Shown here one piece after another: positions 46,240-59,580 of a stretch of 64,000 nucleotides of DNA. Within the stretch, counting starts at the first letter, position 1. The number at the start of each line of letters is the position of its first letter. The stretch comes from Axinella damicornis (Eukaryota > Porifera > Demospongiae > Axinellida > Axinellidae). The position numbers were made by a program, and so were the translations under genes. The stretch spans positions 10,479,301 through 10,543,300 of the forward strand of contig OZ007506.1 of assembly GCA_963931865.1 (NCBI GenBank), read 5' to 3'. Below the pieces are notes generated by a model. It saw only the letters and a list, made by a program, of their open reading frames with translations, did not search any database and was not told the DNA's origin.

Positions 46240-46376
46240 ATTCTCATTCGGCGAATCTCGAACTCCTTGTGTCTCAACCGCTTGAACGTCACATCTTGCA
46301 GTTCTGTCAGACAAAAATGATATGTTTGGAATGTCACCCACACATCCACAGATCAAGTACAAGTACATTGTATCCA
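46240..46376 (+). repeat. S block, type E (truncated)
   Basis: Begins ATTCTCATTCGG. TCAGACAAAAATGATATG. First of two copies 698 bp apart. Confidence 0.85.
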
Positions 46377-46937
46377 AGCCAGAGGAGCCTGGGAATGAGG
46401 TTAGCCCTGGGCTTGTACTCCGTACTGGTACTCACTAGGGGAGCCTGGGAACGAGGCTAACCCTGACTTGTACTCCGAACTTGTGCTCACTAGGGGAGCC
46501 TGGGAACGAGGCTAGCCCAGGCATTGTAATCCGTACTGGTGCTCACCAGAGGAACCTGGGAACGAGGCTAACCCAGGGCGTGTAACTCTGTAATGGTGCT
46601 CACCAAGGGAGCCATGGAATGAGGCTAGCCATGAGTTTGCACTCTTTGCTGGTGCTCACCAGGACAGGGATAGCCATGAGCTTGCACTCCATACTGGTGC
46701 TCATCAAGGGAGCCTGGGAACAAGGCTAGCCCAGGGGTTGTACTCCGCACAGGTGCTAACCAGGGAAGCCTGGGAACAAGGCTAGCCCTGGGATTGTATA
46801 CTCCGCACTGGTGCTCACCAGGGGAGCCTGAAATGAGGCTAGCCCAGGGCTTGGGATTGTATACTCCGCACTGGTGCTCTCCAGGGGAGCCTGGAATGAG
46901 GGTAACCAAGGGCTTGTACTCCATACTGGCGCTCACC

Positions 46938-47074
46938 GTTCTCATTCGGCGAATCTCGAACTCCTTGTGTCTCAACCGCTTGAACGTCACATCTTGCAGT
47001 TCTGTCAGACAAAAATGATATGTTTGGAATGTCACCCACACATCCACAGATCAAGTACAAGTACATTGTATCCA
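46938..47074 (+). repeat. S block, type E (truncated)
   Basis: Second copy of the 698-bp duplication. Identical to 46240 except for its first base (GTTCTC). Confidence 0.85.
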
Positions 47075-48107
47075 AGCCAGAGGAGCCTGGGAATGAGGTT
47101 AGCCCTGGGCTTGTACTCCGTACTGGTACTCACTAGGGGAGCCTGGGAACGAGGCTAACCCTGACTTGTACTCCGAACTGGTGCTCACTAGGGGAGCCTG
47201 GGAACGAGGCTGGCCCAGGGATTGTACTCTGTACTGGTGCTCACCAGAGGAACCTGGGAACGAGGCTAACCCTGGGTGTGTACTCTGTACTGGTGCTCAC
47301 CAAGGGAGCCAGGGAATGAGGCTAGCCATGAGTTTGCACTCTTTGCTGGTGCTCACCAGGACAGGGATAGCCATGAGCTTGCACTCCATACTGGTGCTCA
47401 TCAAGGGAGCCTGGGAACAAGGCTAGCCCAGGGGTTGTACTCCGCACAGGTGCTCACCAGGGGAGCCTGGCAAAAAGCCTAGCCTATATACGTGCTCACC
47501 AGTGGAGCCTGGTATGAGGGGATTGTACTCCGCACTGGTACTCACCAGGGGAACCTCGGAACTAGGCTAGCCCTGGGCGTGAACTCTGTGCTAGTGCTCA
47601 CCAGGGGAGCCTGGGAACAATGCAAGCTCTGGGATTGTAAACTCCGCACTGGTACTCTCCAGGGGAACCTGGAATGAGGCTAGCCCAGGGCTTATACTCT
47701 GTACTGGTGCTCACCAGGGCAGCCTGGAATGCGGTTAGCCCAGGGATTGTACTCCGTACAGGTGCTAACCAGGGGAAACTGGGAGCTAGGCTAGCCCTGG
47801 GTGTGAACTCTGTACTAGTGCTCACCAGGAGAGCCTGGAAACAAGGCTAGCCATGAGCTTGCACTCTGTACTGGTGCTCAACAGGGGAGCCTGGGAACAA
47901 GGCTAGCCCAGGGATTGTACTCTGCATTGGTGCTCACCAGGGGAGCCTGGGAACAAGGCTAGCCATGGGATTGTATACTCCGCACTGGTGCTCTCCAGGG
48001 GAACCTGGATTGAGGCTAGCCCTGGGCTTATACTCTGTACTGGTGCTCACCAGGGTAGCCTGGGAAGGAGGCTAGCACTGGGCTTGTACTCCATACTGGC
48101 GTTCACC

Positions 48108-48328
48108 GTTCTCATTCGGCGAACCTCGAACTCCTTTTGTCTCCGTCGCTTGAACGTCTCATCTTCCAATTCTGTCAGACAGAAACGATGTCATTGCAAT
48201 ATCACCCACACAACCACAGTTAAAGTACAAGTACATTGTAGCCATACAAGGTGCATCCAAATAAAGAGTGTCTGTACAAAGGATGTCACAACCTGGGCTA
48301 ATTCCATTCTGAATTGGTTTCCCTCAAT
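48108..48328 (+). repeat. S block, type B
   Basis: GAAACGATGTCATTGCAATATC marker, AAAGTACAAG and CATTGTAGCC. Partner of 17047 and 27822. Confidence 0.85.
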
Positions 48329-49526
48329 GAGCCTAGGAACTAGGTTGTCCCTGGGCTTGTACTCCGCACTGGTGCTCACTAGGAGAGCCTGGGAACGAGG
48401 CAAACCTAGGGACTGTACTCTGTACTGGTGCTCACCAGGGGAGCTTGGGAACGAAGTTAGCCTAGGGATTGTACTCCATATTGGTGCTCACAAAGGAGCC
48501 TGGGAATGAGGTTAGACATGGGATTATACTCCGTACAGGTTCTCACCAGGGGAGCCGGGGAACGAGGCTATATAGCCCTTGGCTTGTACTCCGCACTGGT
48601 GCTCACTAGGGGAGATTGGGAACGAGGCAAGCCCTGGGCGTGTACTCTGTAATGGTGCTCACCAGGGGAGCCAGGGAACGAGGCTAGCCATGAGCTTGCA
48701 CTCCTTACTGGTGCTCAACAGGAGAGCCTGGAAACAAGGCTAGCCAAGAGTCCATATTGGTGCTCATCAAGGGAGCCTGGGAACAAATCTAGCCCAGGGA
48801 TTGTACTCCATACTGGTGCTCACCAGTGGAGCCTGGGAACAAGGCTAGCCTGTATATGTGCTCACCAAGGGAGCCTGGAATGCGGTTAGCCCAGGGATTG
48901 TAATCCGTACTGGTGCTCACCAGGGGAACCTGGGAGCTAGCCTAGCCCTGGGTGTGAACTCTGTACTAGTGCTCACCAGGAAAGCTTGGAAACAAGGCTA
49001 GCCGTGAGCTTGCACTCTGTACTGGTGCTCAACAGGGGAGCCTGGTAACGAGGCTAGCCCTGGGTTTGTAGTCGAGACTTGTGCTCACAAGGGGAACCTG
49101 GGAACGACGCAAACCTAGGGATTGTACTCTGTACTGGTGCACACAAGGGGAGCCTTGAAACGAAGCTAGCCATGAGCTTGCACTCGTTACTGGTGCTCAC
49201 CAAAGAGCTTTGGAACAAGGCTAGCCATGAGCTTACACTCCATACTGGTGCTCATCAGGGGAGCATGGGAACAAGGCTATATAGCCAGGGATTGTACTCC
49301 GTACTGGTGCTCATCAGGGGAGCCTGGGAACAAGATTAGCCTGTTAACGTGCTCACCAGGGGAGCCTGGAATGCGGCTAACTCAGGGATTGTGCTCCGTA
49401 CTGGTGCTCACCAGGGGAGCCTGAAAAACAAGGCTAGCCCAGGGATTGTATACTCGGCACTGGTGCTCTCCAGGGGCGCCTGGAATGAGGGTAGCCTAGG
49501 GCTTGTACTCCATACTGGCGCTTACC

Positions 49527-49747
49527 GTTCTAATTCGGCGAATCTCGAACTCCTTGTGTCTCTGCCGCTTGAACGTCACATCTTCCAGTTCTGTCAGACA
49601 GAAATGATATCATTTGAATGTCACCGACACATCCACAGTTCAAGTACAAGTACATTGTATCCATACATGGTGCATCCAAATAAGGAGTGTCTGTACTCAG
49701 GATGTCACTACCTGGGCTAATTGCATCCTGAATTGGTTTCCTTGAAT
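49527..49747 (+). repeat. S block, type A
   Basis: GTTCTAATTCGG. AATGATATCATTTGAATG disturbs the base after the palindrome. GTCACCGACAC as in 18416. Confidence 0.85.
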
Positions 49748-50297
49748 GAGCCTGGGAACGAGGTTAGACCAGGGATTGTACTTCGTACTGGTGCACACAA
49801 TGGGAGCCTGGGAACGAAGCTAGCCTAGGGATTGTACTCCGCACTGGTGCTCACTAAGTGAGCCTGGGAACGAGGCAAGCCCTGGGCGTGTACTCTGTAC
49901 TGGTGCTCAACAGGGGAGCCAGGGAACGAGGCTAGCCATGAGCTTGCTCTCCTTACTGGTGCTCACCAGGAGAGCCTGGAAACAAGGCTTGGCAATAGTC
50001 CATACTGGTGCTCATCAGGGGAGCCTGGGAACAAATCTAGCCCAGGGATTGTACTCCATACTGGTGCTCACCAGGGGAACCTGGGAACAAGGCCAGCCCT
50101 GGGATTGTACTCTGCATTGGTGCTCACAAGGGGAGCCTGGAAACAAGGCTAGCAATGGGATTGTATATTCCGAACTGGTGCTCTCCAGGGGAACCTGGAA
50201 TGAGGCTAACCCAGGGCTTATACTCTGTACTGGTGCTCACCAGGGCAGCATGGGAACGAGGCTAGCACTGGGCTTGTACTCCATACTGACGCTCACC

Positions 50298-50513
50298 GTT
50301 CTCATTCGGCGAACCTCAAACTCCTTTTGTCTCTGTAGCTTAGACGTCTCATCTTCCAATTCTGTCAGAAATGATGTCATTGGAATAACTCCCACACAAC
50401 CACAGTTGAAGTACAAGTACATTGTATCCATACAAGGTGCATCCAAATAAGGAGAGTCTGTACAAAGGATGTCCAACCTGGGCTAATTCCATCCTGAATT
50501 GGTTTCCCTCAAT
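50298..50513 (+). repeat. S block, type B
   Basis: CTGTAGCTTAGACG. TCTGTCAGAAATG lacks four bases (ACAG). GATGTCCAACC is also shortened. Confidence 0.85.
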
Positions 50514-51434
50514 GAGCCTAGGAACGAGGTTATCCTTGGGCTTGTACTCCGCACTGGTGCTCACTAGGGGAGCCTGGAACGAGGCAAACCTAGGGATTGA
50601 ACTCTGTACTGGTACTCACCAGGGGAGCTTGGGAACGAAGCTAGCCTAGGGATTGTACTCCGTACTGGTGCTCACCAGGGGAGCTTGGGAACGAAGCTAG
50701 CCTAGGGATTGTATTCCGTACTGGTGCTCACCAAGGGAGCCTGGGAATGAGCTTAGCGCTGGGATTGTACTCCATACTGGGATGAGCCGGGGAACGAGGC
50801 TACGTAGCCCTTGGCTTGTACTCCGCACTGGTGCTCACTAGGGGACCTTGGGAACGAGGCAAGCCCTGGGCGTGTACTCTATACTGGTGCTCACCAGGGG
50901 AGCGAGGGAACGAGGCTAGCCTTGTGCGTGCACTCCTTACTGGTGCTTACCACGAGAGCCTGGGAACAAGGCTAGCCATGAGTCCATACTGGTGCTTATC
51001 AGGGGAGCCTGGGAACAAGGCTAGCCCAGGGATTGTACTCCATACTGGTGCTCACCCGGGGAGCCTGGGAACAAGGATAGCCTGTATACGTGCTTACCAG
51101 GGGTGCATGGAATGCGGCTAGCCCAGGGATTGCACTCCGTACTGATGCTCACAAGGGGAACCAGGGAATGAGGCTAGCCCTGGGTGTGAACTCTGTACTT
51201 GTGCTCACAAGGAGAGCCTGGGAACAAGGGTAGCCATGAGCTTGCACTCTGTACTGGTGCTCATCAGGGGAGCCTGGGAACAAGACTAGCCCTGGGCTTG
51301 TACTCTGAATTGGTGCTAACCAGGGGAGCCTGGGAACAAGGGTAGTCCTCGGATTGTATACTCCGCACTGGTGCTCTCCAGAGGAGCCTGGGATAAGGGT
51401 AGCCTAGGGCTTGTACTCCATACTGGCTCTCACC

Positions 51435-51656
51435 GTTCTAATTCGGAGAATCTCGAACTCCTTGTGTGTCCGCCGCTTGAACGTCTCATCTTCCAGTTCT
51501 GTTAGACAGAAATGATATCATTGGAATGTCACCCACACATCCACAGTTCAAGTACAAGTGCATTGTATCCATACATGGTGCATCCAAATAAACAGTGTCT
51601 GTACACAGGATGTCACAACCTGGGCTAATTGCATCCTGAAATTGGTTTCTCTGAAT
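51435..51656 (+). repeat. S block, type A
   Basis: ATTCGGAGAATC, CTGTTAGACAG and AAATAAACAGTG. Partner of 30181 at offset 21254. Has TCTCATC where other A blocks have TCACATC. Confidence 0.85.
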
Positions 51657-52369
51657 GAGCCTGGGAAAGAGGTTAGACCTGGGCTTGTTCTTCGCACTGG
51701 TGCACACCAGGGGAGCCTGGGAACGAGGCTAGCCCTGAGTTTGTACTACACACTGGTGCTCACTAGGGGAGCCTTGGAACGAAGCTACCCAAGGGATTGT
51801 ACTCCGTACTGGTGCTCACCAAGGGAGCCTGGGAATGAGGTTAGGCTGGCATTGTACTCTGTACTGGTGCTCAGCAGGGAAGCCGGGGAACGAGGCTATA
51901 TGGCCGTTGGCTTGTACTCCGCACTGGTGCTCACTAGGGCAGCCTGGGAACAAGGCTAGCCTGTATACGTGCTCACCAGGGGAGCCTGGAATGCGACTAG
52001 CCCAGGGATTGTACTCTGTACTGGTGCTCACCAGGGGAACCTGGGAACAAGGCTAGCCATGGGTGTTAACTCTGTACTAGTGCTCACCAGGAGAACCTGG
52101 GAACAAGGCTAGCCATGAGCTTGCACTCTGTACTGGTGCTCATAAGGGGAGCCTGGGAACAAGTCTAGCCCAGGGATTGTACTCTGCATTGGTGCTCACC
52201 AGGGGAGCCTGGGAACAAGGCTAGCCCTGGGATTTCATACCCCACACTGGTGCTCTCCAGGGGAACTTGGAATGAGGCTTGCCCAGGGCTTATACTCTGT
52301 ACTGGTGCTCACCAGGGCAGCCTGGGAACGAGGCTTGCACTGGGCTTGTACTCCATACTGGCACTCACC

Positions 52370-52576
52370 GTTCTCATTCGGCAAACCTCGAACTCCTTTA
52401 GTCTCCGCCACTTGAACGTCGCATCTTCCAATTCTGTCAGACAGAAATGATGTCATTGGAATATCACCCACACAACCACAGTTTAAGTACAAGTACATTG
52501 TATCCATACTAAGGAGAGTCTGTACACAGGATGTCACAACCTGGGCTAATTGCATCCTGAATTGGTTTCCCTAAAT
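52370..52576 (+). repeat. S block, type B, short
   Basis: GGCAAACC, CCACTTGAACGTCGC and the CCATACTAAGGAGAG deletion. The next S block follows after only 165 bp. Confidence 0.85.
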
Positions 52577-52741
52577 GAGACTGATAACCAGGTTATCCCT
52601 GGGCTTGCACTCCGAACTTGTGCTCACCAGAGGAGTTTGGTAACGAGGCTAGCCCTGGGATTGTATACTCCGCACTGGTGCTCTCCAAGAGAGCCTGGAA
52701 TGAGGGTAGCCTAGGGCTTGTACTCCATACAGGCGCTCACC

Positions 52742-52962
52742 GTTCTCATTCGGCGAATCTCGAACTCCTTATGTCTCCGCCGCTTTGACGTCACATCTTC
52801 CAGTTCTGTCAGACAGAAATGATATCATTGGAATGTCACCCACACATCCACAGTTCAAGTACAAGTACACTGTATCCATACATGGTGCATCCAAATAAGG
52901 AGTGTCTGTACACAGGATGTCACTACCTGGGCTAATTCCACCCAGAATTGGTTTCCCTCAAT
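52742..52962 (+). repeat. S block, type A
   Basis: CTTATGTCTCC, CTTTGACGTCAC and AAGTACACTGTATCC. Ends CCACCCAGAATTGG, close to 37349. Confidence 0.85.
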
Positions 52963-53718
52963 GAGCCTGGGAACGAGGTTATCCCTGGGCTTGTACTCCA
53001 CACTGGTGCTCACCAGAGGAGCCTGGTAACGAGGCTAGCCCTGAGATTGTACTCCACACTTGTGCTCACTAGGGGAGCCTGGGAACGAGGCAAACCTAGG
53101 GATTGTACTCTGTACTGGTGCTCACCAGGGGAGCCTGTGAACGAGGCTAGCCATGAGCTTGCACTCGGTACTGGTGCTCACCAAAAGAGCTTTGGAACAA
53201 GGCTAGCCAAGAGCTTGCACTCCATACTGGTGCTCATCAGGGGAGCCAGGGAAGAGGCTAGCAAGGGATTGTACTCCGTACTGGTGCTAACCAGGGGAGC
53301 CTGGGAACAAGGCTAGCCTGTACACGTGCTCACCAGGGGAGCCTGGAATGCTGCTAGCTCAGGGATTGTACTCCGTACTGGTGCTCACCAGGGGAACCTG
53401 GGAATGAGGCTAGACCCGGGCGCGAACTCTGTACTAGTGCTCACCAGGAGAGCCTGGCAACAAAGCTAGCCATGAGCTTGCACTCTGTAGTGGTGCTTAT
53501 CAGGGGAGCCTGGGAACAAGGCTAGCCCAGGGATTGTACTCAGCATTGGTGCTCACCAGGGGAGCCTGGGAACAAGGCTAGCCCTGGGATTGTATACTCC
53601 ACACTGGCGTTTTCCCAGGGAGCCTGGAATGAGGCTAGGCAAGGGCTGTACTGGAGCTCACCAGGGCAGCCTGGGAAAGAGGGTAGCACTGGGCTTTTAC
53701 TCCATACTGGCGCTCACC

Positions 53719-53932
53719 GTTCTCATCCGGCGAACTCCTATTGTCTCCTCCGCTTGAACATCTCATCTTCCAATTCTGTCAGACAGAAATGATGTCATTG
53801 GAATATCACCCACACAACCACAGTTCAAGTACAAGTACATGGTATCTATACATAGTGCATCCAAATTAGGAGTGTCTGTCCACAGGATGACACAACCTGG
53901 GCTAATTCCATCCTGAATTGGTTCTCCTGAAT
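53719..53932 (+). repeat. S block, type B variant
   Basis: CATCCGGCGAACTCC lacks the CTCGAA segment. CTATTGTCTCCTCCGC, TACATGGTATC and CTGTCCACAGG. Sublineage shared with 62553 and 63523. Confidence 0.85.
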
Positions 53933-55137
53933 GAGTCTGGGAACAAGGTTAGACTTGGGCTTGTACTCCATACTGGTGCACACCAAGGGAGCCTGGGAAC
54001 GAGGCTAGCCATGAGCTTGCACTCGGTACTGGGGCTCAACAAGAGAGCCTTGGAACAAGGCTAGCCATGAGCTTGCACTCCATACTGGTGTTCATCAGCG
54101 GAGCCCAGGAACAAGGCTAGCCAGGGATTGTACTCCGTACTGGTGCTCATCAGGGGAACCTGGGAACGAGGATAGCCCTGGGCGTTTACTCCGTACTGGT
54201 GCACAACAGGGGAGCCGGGGAACGAGGTTATATAGCCCTTGGCGTGTACTCAGCACTGGTGCTCACTAGGGGAGCCTGGGAACGAGGCTACACTGTATAC
54301 GTGCTCACAAGGGGAGCCTGGAATGCGGCTAGCCCAGGGATTGCACTCCGTACTGGTGCTCACCAAGGGAGCCTGGGAATGAGGTTAGCCCTGGGATTGT
54401 ACTTAGTACTGGTGCTCACCAGGGGAGCCGGGGAACGAGGCTATATAGCCCTTGGCTTGTACTCAGCAGTGGTGCTCACTAGGGGAGACTGGGAACGAGG
54501 CTAGCCCTGACTTGTTCTCCGCACTGCTGTTCACTAGGGGAGCCTGGGAACGAGTCTAGCCCTGGGCGTGTACTCTGTACTGGTGCTCACCAGGGAAGCC
54601 AGGGAACGAGGCTAGCCATGAGTTTGCACTCCTTACTGGTGCTTACCAGGAGAGCCTGGGTACATGGCTAGCCAAGAGCTTGCACTCCATACTGGTGCTC
54701 ATCATGGGAGCCTAGGAACAAGGCTAGCCCAGGGATTGTACTCCGTAGTAGTGCTCACCAGGGGAGCCTGTGAACAAGGCTAGCCTGTATACGTGTTCAA
54801 CAGGGGAGCCTGGAATGAGGCTAGCCCAAGGATTGCACTCTGTAGTGGTGCTTATCAGAGGAGCCTGGGAACAAGGCTAGCCCAGGGATTGTACTCTGCA
54901 CTGGTGCTAACCAGTGGAGCCCGGAACAAGGCTAGCCCTGGGATTGTATACTCCGCACTGGTGCTCACCAGGGAAGCATGGAATGAGGCAAGCCCAAGGA
55001 TTGTGCTCCGTACTGGTGCTAACCAGGGGAGCCTGGGAACAAGGCGTGCCCAGGGATTGTATACTGCGCACTGGTGCTCACCAGGGGAGCCTGGAATGAG
55101 GCTAACCAAGGGCTTGTACTCAATGCTGGCGCTCACC

Positions 55138-55190
55138 GTTCTCATTTGGCGAACCTCGAACTCCTTTTGTCTTCGCTGCTTGAACGTCTC
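55138..55190 (+). repeat. S block fragment, type G
   Basis: Third G copy: CATTTGGCG to CTTGAACGTCTC, then TCGGTGCTCTCC. An A block follows 120 bp on. Confidence 0.8.
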
Positions 55191-55257
55191 TCGGTGCTCT
55201 CCAGTGGCCCATGGAATGAGGGTAGCCTAGGGCTTCAACTCCAAACTGGCGCTCACC

Positions 55258-55478
55258 GTTTTAATTCAGCGAACCTCGAACTCCTTGTGTCTCCGCCGCT
55301 TGAACGTCACATCTTCCAGTTCTGTCAGACAGAAATGATATCATTGGAATGTCACCCACACATCCACAGTTCAAGTACAAGTACATTGTATCCATACATG
55401 GTGCATCCAAATAAAGATTGTCTGTACACAGGATGTCACTACCTGGGCTAATTGCATCCTGAATTGGTTTCCCTGAAT
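55258..55478 (+). repeat. S block, type A
   Basis: GTTTTAATTCAGCGAACC and AAATAAAGATTGTC. Keeps the unaltered AATGATATCATTGG that 41423 lost downstream. Confidence 0.85.
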
Positions 55479-56412
55479 GAGCCTGGGAAAGAGGTTAGAC
55501 CTGGTCTTGTACTTCGTACTGGTGCACACCAGGGGAGCCTGGGAACGAGGCTAGCCCAGACTTTGTACTCCACACTGGTGCTCACTAGGGGAGCCTTGGA
55601 ACGAAGCTAGCCTAGGGATTGTACTCCGTACTGGTGCTCACCAGGGGAGCCGGGGAACGAGGCTATATAGCCCTTGGCTTGTACTCCGCACTGGTGCTCA
55701 CTAGGGGAGCCTGGGAATGAGGCTAGCCCTGACTTGTACTCTGCACTGGTGCTCACTAGGGGAGCCTGGGAACGGGGCAAGCCCTGTGCATGTACTCTGT
55801 ACTGGTGCTCACCAGGGGAGCCAGGGAACGAGGCTATCCATCAGCTTGCACTCCTTACTGGTGATCACCAGGAGAGCCTTGGAACAAGGATAGCCATGAG
55901 TCCATACTGGTGCTCAACAAGGGAGCCTGAGAACAAGGCTAGCCCAGGGATTGTACTCCGTACTGGTGCTCACCAGGGGATCCTGGGAACAAGGCTAGCC
56001 TGTATACGTTCTCACCAGGGGAGCCTGGAATGCGGCTAGACCAGGCATTGTACTCTGTACTGGTGCTCACCAAGGAAACCTGGGAATGAGGCTAGCCATG
56101 GGTGTGAACTCTCTACTAGTGCTCACCAGGAGATCCTGGGAACAAGGCTAGCCATGAGCTTGCACTTTGTACTAGTGCTCATCAGGGGAGCATGGGAACA
56201 AGTCTAGCCCAGGGATTGTACTCTGCATTGGTGCTCACCAGGGGAGCCTGGGAACAAGGCTAGCCCTGGGATTGCATACTCTGTACCATTAAGGAATGGG
56301 ACCTGCTAGATCAGAAACATTTTTGTGCTGTGTTTGCAAGGTTATTGTGCTCCATTGGAACTACACATGGAAATTGAATGTCACTTTTGGGTTAGTCCCA
56401 CCCCTCTTGCGT

Positions 56413-56439
56413 CCAATGATGTCACTACCGGCCACGCCC
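56413..56439 (+). promoter_or_regulatory. CCAAT / CRE-like / CACCC-type motif cluster, copy 2
   Basis: CCAAT, TGATGTCA and CCACGCCC at the same spacing as in island 2a. Confidence 0.35.
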
Positions 56440-56578
56440 AAACAATCTATCCTGCAATATGGCTTCCATAGCAAACCCGCTAGGCAATGACAAATGCTAC
56501 AATGCGGCAACTTAAAACCCTATGAACCACCGTGATTTCGTCACAGCATGGAGAGCTAGAAGCCTGCTACATTTTAAG

Positions 56579-56704
56579 CCTAGCGATTGTTGATAGCTGG
56601 TATAGGTAGAGAGATATAGCTGATAATCATGCTAGTAGGGCAGCACTACTCAGATTAACTTACCTCAAGATCACTCCAGCAAAGATCAATCAACAATCGC
56701 TAGG
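56579..56704. repeat. 16-bp inverted repeat, copy 2
   Basis: Arms 56579-56594 and 56689-56704 are unchanged from island 2a. Confidence 0.8.
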
Positions 56705-57305
56705 GTGAATAGCTTTATCTACTCGGCAGGCATACGATGGACCACACTAGAGCCGTCAGAACCCTGATTTACGTTGCCGTATAACGCACCAACTCGGCAA
56801 TGGTAGATCTGTGCGGCCATTCTCAGCAACTGGGCGTGGGAGGAGCACTCATCATGTGACATGCAGTCGAAAACACGTGCATACAATTGCATCTGTTCAA
56901 CTGTGCACGCGAACAACAGCACAGTAGTGAACTTTCATAGCAATACTGCCAATAGCGGTCTTTGCTTCACTCCGTCTGACTTGTACAGATCCAGCTAAAG
57001 CGCTGCAAACAGTACTGTACTGATTTTGCCATGCAATTATGCGCGTGACTATCACAACCTTTGGCCAACGCCTACTTGTATATAATTCTATTACGGTCAA
57101 TGAATAATTTTATTGTGGTTACTACGAGAGGCTTGAGAAGCCAAGCAAGGTCCCATTCCTTAACAGACATGAGTACTCCGCACTGGTGCTCTCCAGGGGA
57201 ACCAGGAATGAGGCTAGCCCAGAGCTTATACTCTGTACTGGTGCTCACCAGGGCAGCATGGGAACGAGGCTAGCAATGGGCTTGTACTCCATACTGGCGC
57301 TCACC

Positions 57306-57526
57306 GTTCTCATTCGGCGAACCTCGAACTCCTTTTGTCTCCGCCGCTTGAACATCTCATCTTCCAATTCTGTCAGACAATAATGATGTCATTGGAATAT
57401 CACCCACACAACCACAGTTCAAGTACAAGTACACTTTATCCACACAAGGTGCATCCAAATAAGGAGAGTCTGTACACAAGATGTTACAACTTGGGCTAAT
57501 TCCATCCTGAATTGGTTTCCCTCAAT
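57306..57526 (+). repeat. S block, type B
   Basis: CTTGAACATCTC, TCAGACAATAATG and AAGTACACTTTATCC. Partner of 4798. First S block after island 2b. Confidence 0.85.
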
Positions 57527-58516
57527 GAGCCTGGGAACGACGTTATCCCTGGGATTGTACTCCGCACTGGTGCTCACCCGAGAAGCCTGGTAACGAGGCT
57601 AGCCCTGGGTTTGTACTCCACACTTATGCTCCCAAGGCGAGCCTGGGAACGATGCAAACCTAGGGATTGTACTCTGTACTGGTGCACACAAGGGGAGCCT
57701 GGAAACGAGGCTAGCCATGAGCTTGCACTAGGTACTGGTGCTCACCAAAGAGCCTTGGAACAAGGCTAGCCATGAGCTTGCAGGTGCTCGTCAGGGGAGC
57801 ATGGGAACAAGGCTAGCCAGGGATTGTACTCCACACTGGTGCTCACTAGGGGAGCCTGGGAACGAAGCTAGCCTAGGGATTGTACTCCGTACCGGTGCTC
57901 ACCAAGGGAGCCTGGGAATGAGGTTAGCCCTTCGATTGTACTTAGCACTGGTGCTCACCAAGGGAGCCTTGGATCGAGGCTATATAGCCCTTGGCTTGTA
58001 CTCCGCACTGGTGCTCACTAAGGGAGCCTGGGAACGAGGCAAGCCCTGGGCGTGTACTCTGTACTGGTGCTCACCAGGAGAGCCTGGGAACAAGACTAGC
58101 CATGAGTCCATACTGGTACTCATCAGGGGAGCCTGGAATGCGGTTAGCCCAGGGATTGTACTCCATACTGGTGCTCACCAAGGGGACCTGGGAGCTAGGC
58201 TAGCCCTGGGTGTGAACTCTGTACTAGTGCTCACCAGGAAAGCCTGAAAACAAGGCTAGCCATGAGCTTGCACTCTGCACAGGTGCTCAACAGGGGAGCC
58301 TGGGAACAAGGCTAGCCCAGGGATTGTACTCTGCATTGGTGCTCACCAGGGGAGCCTGGGAACAAGGCTAGCCATGGGATATTATACTCCGCACTGGTGC
58401 TCTCCAGAGAAACCTGGAATGAGGCTAGCCCAGGGCTTATACTCTGTACTGGTGCTCACCAGGGCAGCCTGGGAACGAGGCTAGCACTGGAATTGTACTC
58501 CACACTGGCACTCACC

Positions 58517-58723
58517 GTTCTTATTCGGCGAACCTCAAACTCCTTTTGTCTCCGTCGCTTGAACGTCTCATCTTCCAATTCTGTCAGACAGAAATGATGT
58601 AATTGGAATAACACCCACACAACCACAGTTGAAGTACAAGTACATTGTATCCATACTAAGGAGAGTCTGTACACAGGATGTCACAACTCGGGCTAATTGC
58701 ATCCTAAATTGGTTTCCTTGAAT
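58517..58723 (+). repeat. S block, type B, short
   Basis: GTTCTTATTCGG, AATGATGTAATTGG and the CCATACTAAGGAGAG deletion. Partner of 6012. Confidence 0.85.
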
Positions 58724-59368
58724 AAGACTGATAACGAGGTCATCCCTGGGCTTGTACTCCGCACTGTGGCTCACCAGAGGAGCCTGGTACCGAGGCTAGC
58801 CCTGGGATTTTATACTCCGCACTGGTGCTGACTAGGGGAGCCTGGAAACGAGGTAAACCTAGGGATTGTACTCTGTACTGGTGCTCACCAGGGGAGCCTG
58901 GCAACGAGGCTAGCCATGAGCTTGCACTCGGTACGGGTGCTCACCAAGAGAGCCTTAGAACAAGGCTAGCCATGAGCTTGCACTCCATACTGGTGCTCAA
59001 CAGAGGAGCCCGGGAACAAGGTTAACCAGGGATTCTACTCCGTACTGGTGCGCACCAGGGGACCCTGGGAACAAGGCTAGCCTGCATACGTGCTCACAAG
59101 GGGAGCCTGGAATGCGGCTAGCCCAGGGATTGTACTCCGTACTGGTGCTTACCAGGAGAACCTAGGAACGAGGCTAGCCCAGGGTGTGAACCCTGTACCA
59201 GTGCTCACCAGGAGAGCCTGGGAACAAGGCTAGTCCTGGGTTGCACTCTGCACTGGTGCTCACCAGGGGAGCCTGGGAACAAGGCTAGCCTTTGGATTGT
59301 ATACTCCGCACTGGTGCTTTCTGGGAACGAGGCTAGCAGTGGGCTTGTACTCCATACTGGCGCTCACC

Positions 59369-59580
59369 GTTCTCATTCGGCGAACCTCAAACTCCTTTTG
59401 TCTCCACCGCTTGAACGTCTCATCTTCCAATTCTGTCAGACAGAAATGATGTGATTGGAATGTCACCACAGTTCAAGTAAAAGTACATTGTATCCATACA
59501 TGATGCATCCAAACAAGGAGTATCTGTACACAGGATGTCACAACCTGGGCTGATTGCATAATGAATTGGTTTCTCTGAAT
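59369..59580 (+). repeat. S block, type B variant
   Basis: GTCACCACAGTTCAAGTAAAAG deletion as in 6864, AATGATGTGATTGG, and GGGCTGATTGCATAATG. Confidence 0.85.

Larger units (their letters stand above)
43392..56287 (+). repeat. Satellite array, segment 7
   Basis: Monomers with thirteen S blocks. Local tandem duplications: ~160 bp at 44165-44484 (GAGCCATGGAGCCATGG at both places) and ~698 bp around 46240/46938. Bases 53935-56287 repeat 40100-42508. Ends at CTCTGTACC next to island 2b. No gene seen. Confidence 0.95.
56288..57170. other. Unique island 2b (second copy)
   Basis: Same length and edges as 2a (offset 13779) with scattered substitutions. The upstream part of the minus-strand ORF is broken here (TGTAAG to TGAAAG gives a stop), leaving 67 codons at 56719-56922. 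The donor GTAAGT (exon end 56664), inverted repeat and motif cluster are conserved. Confidence 0.85.
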
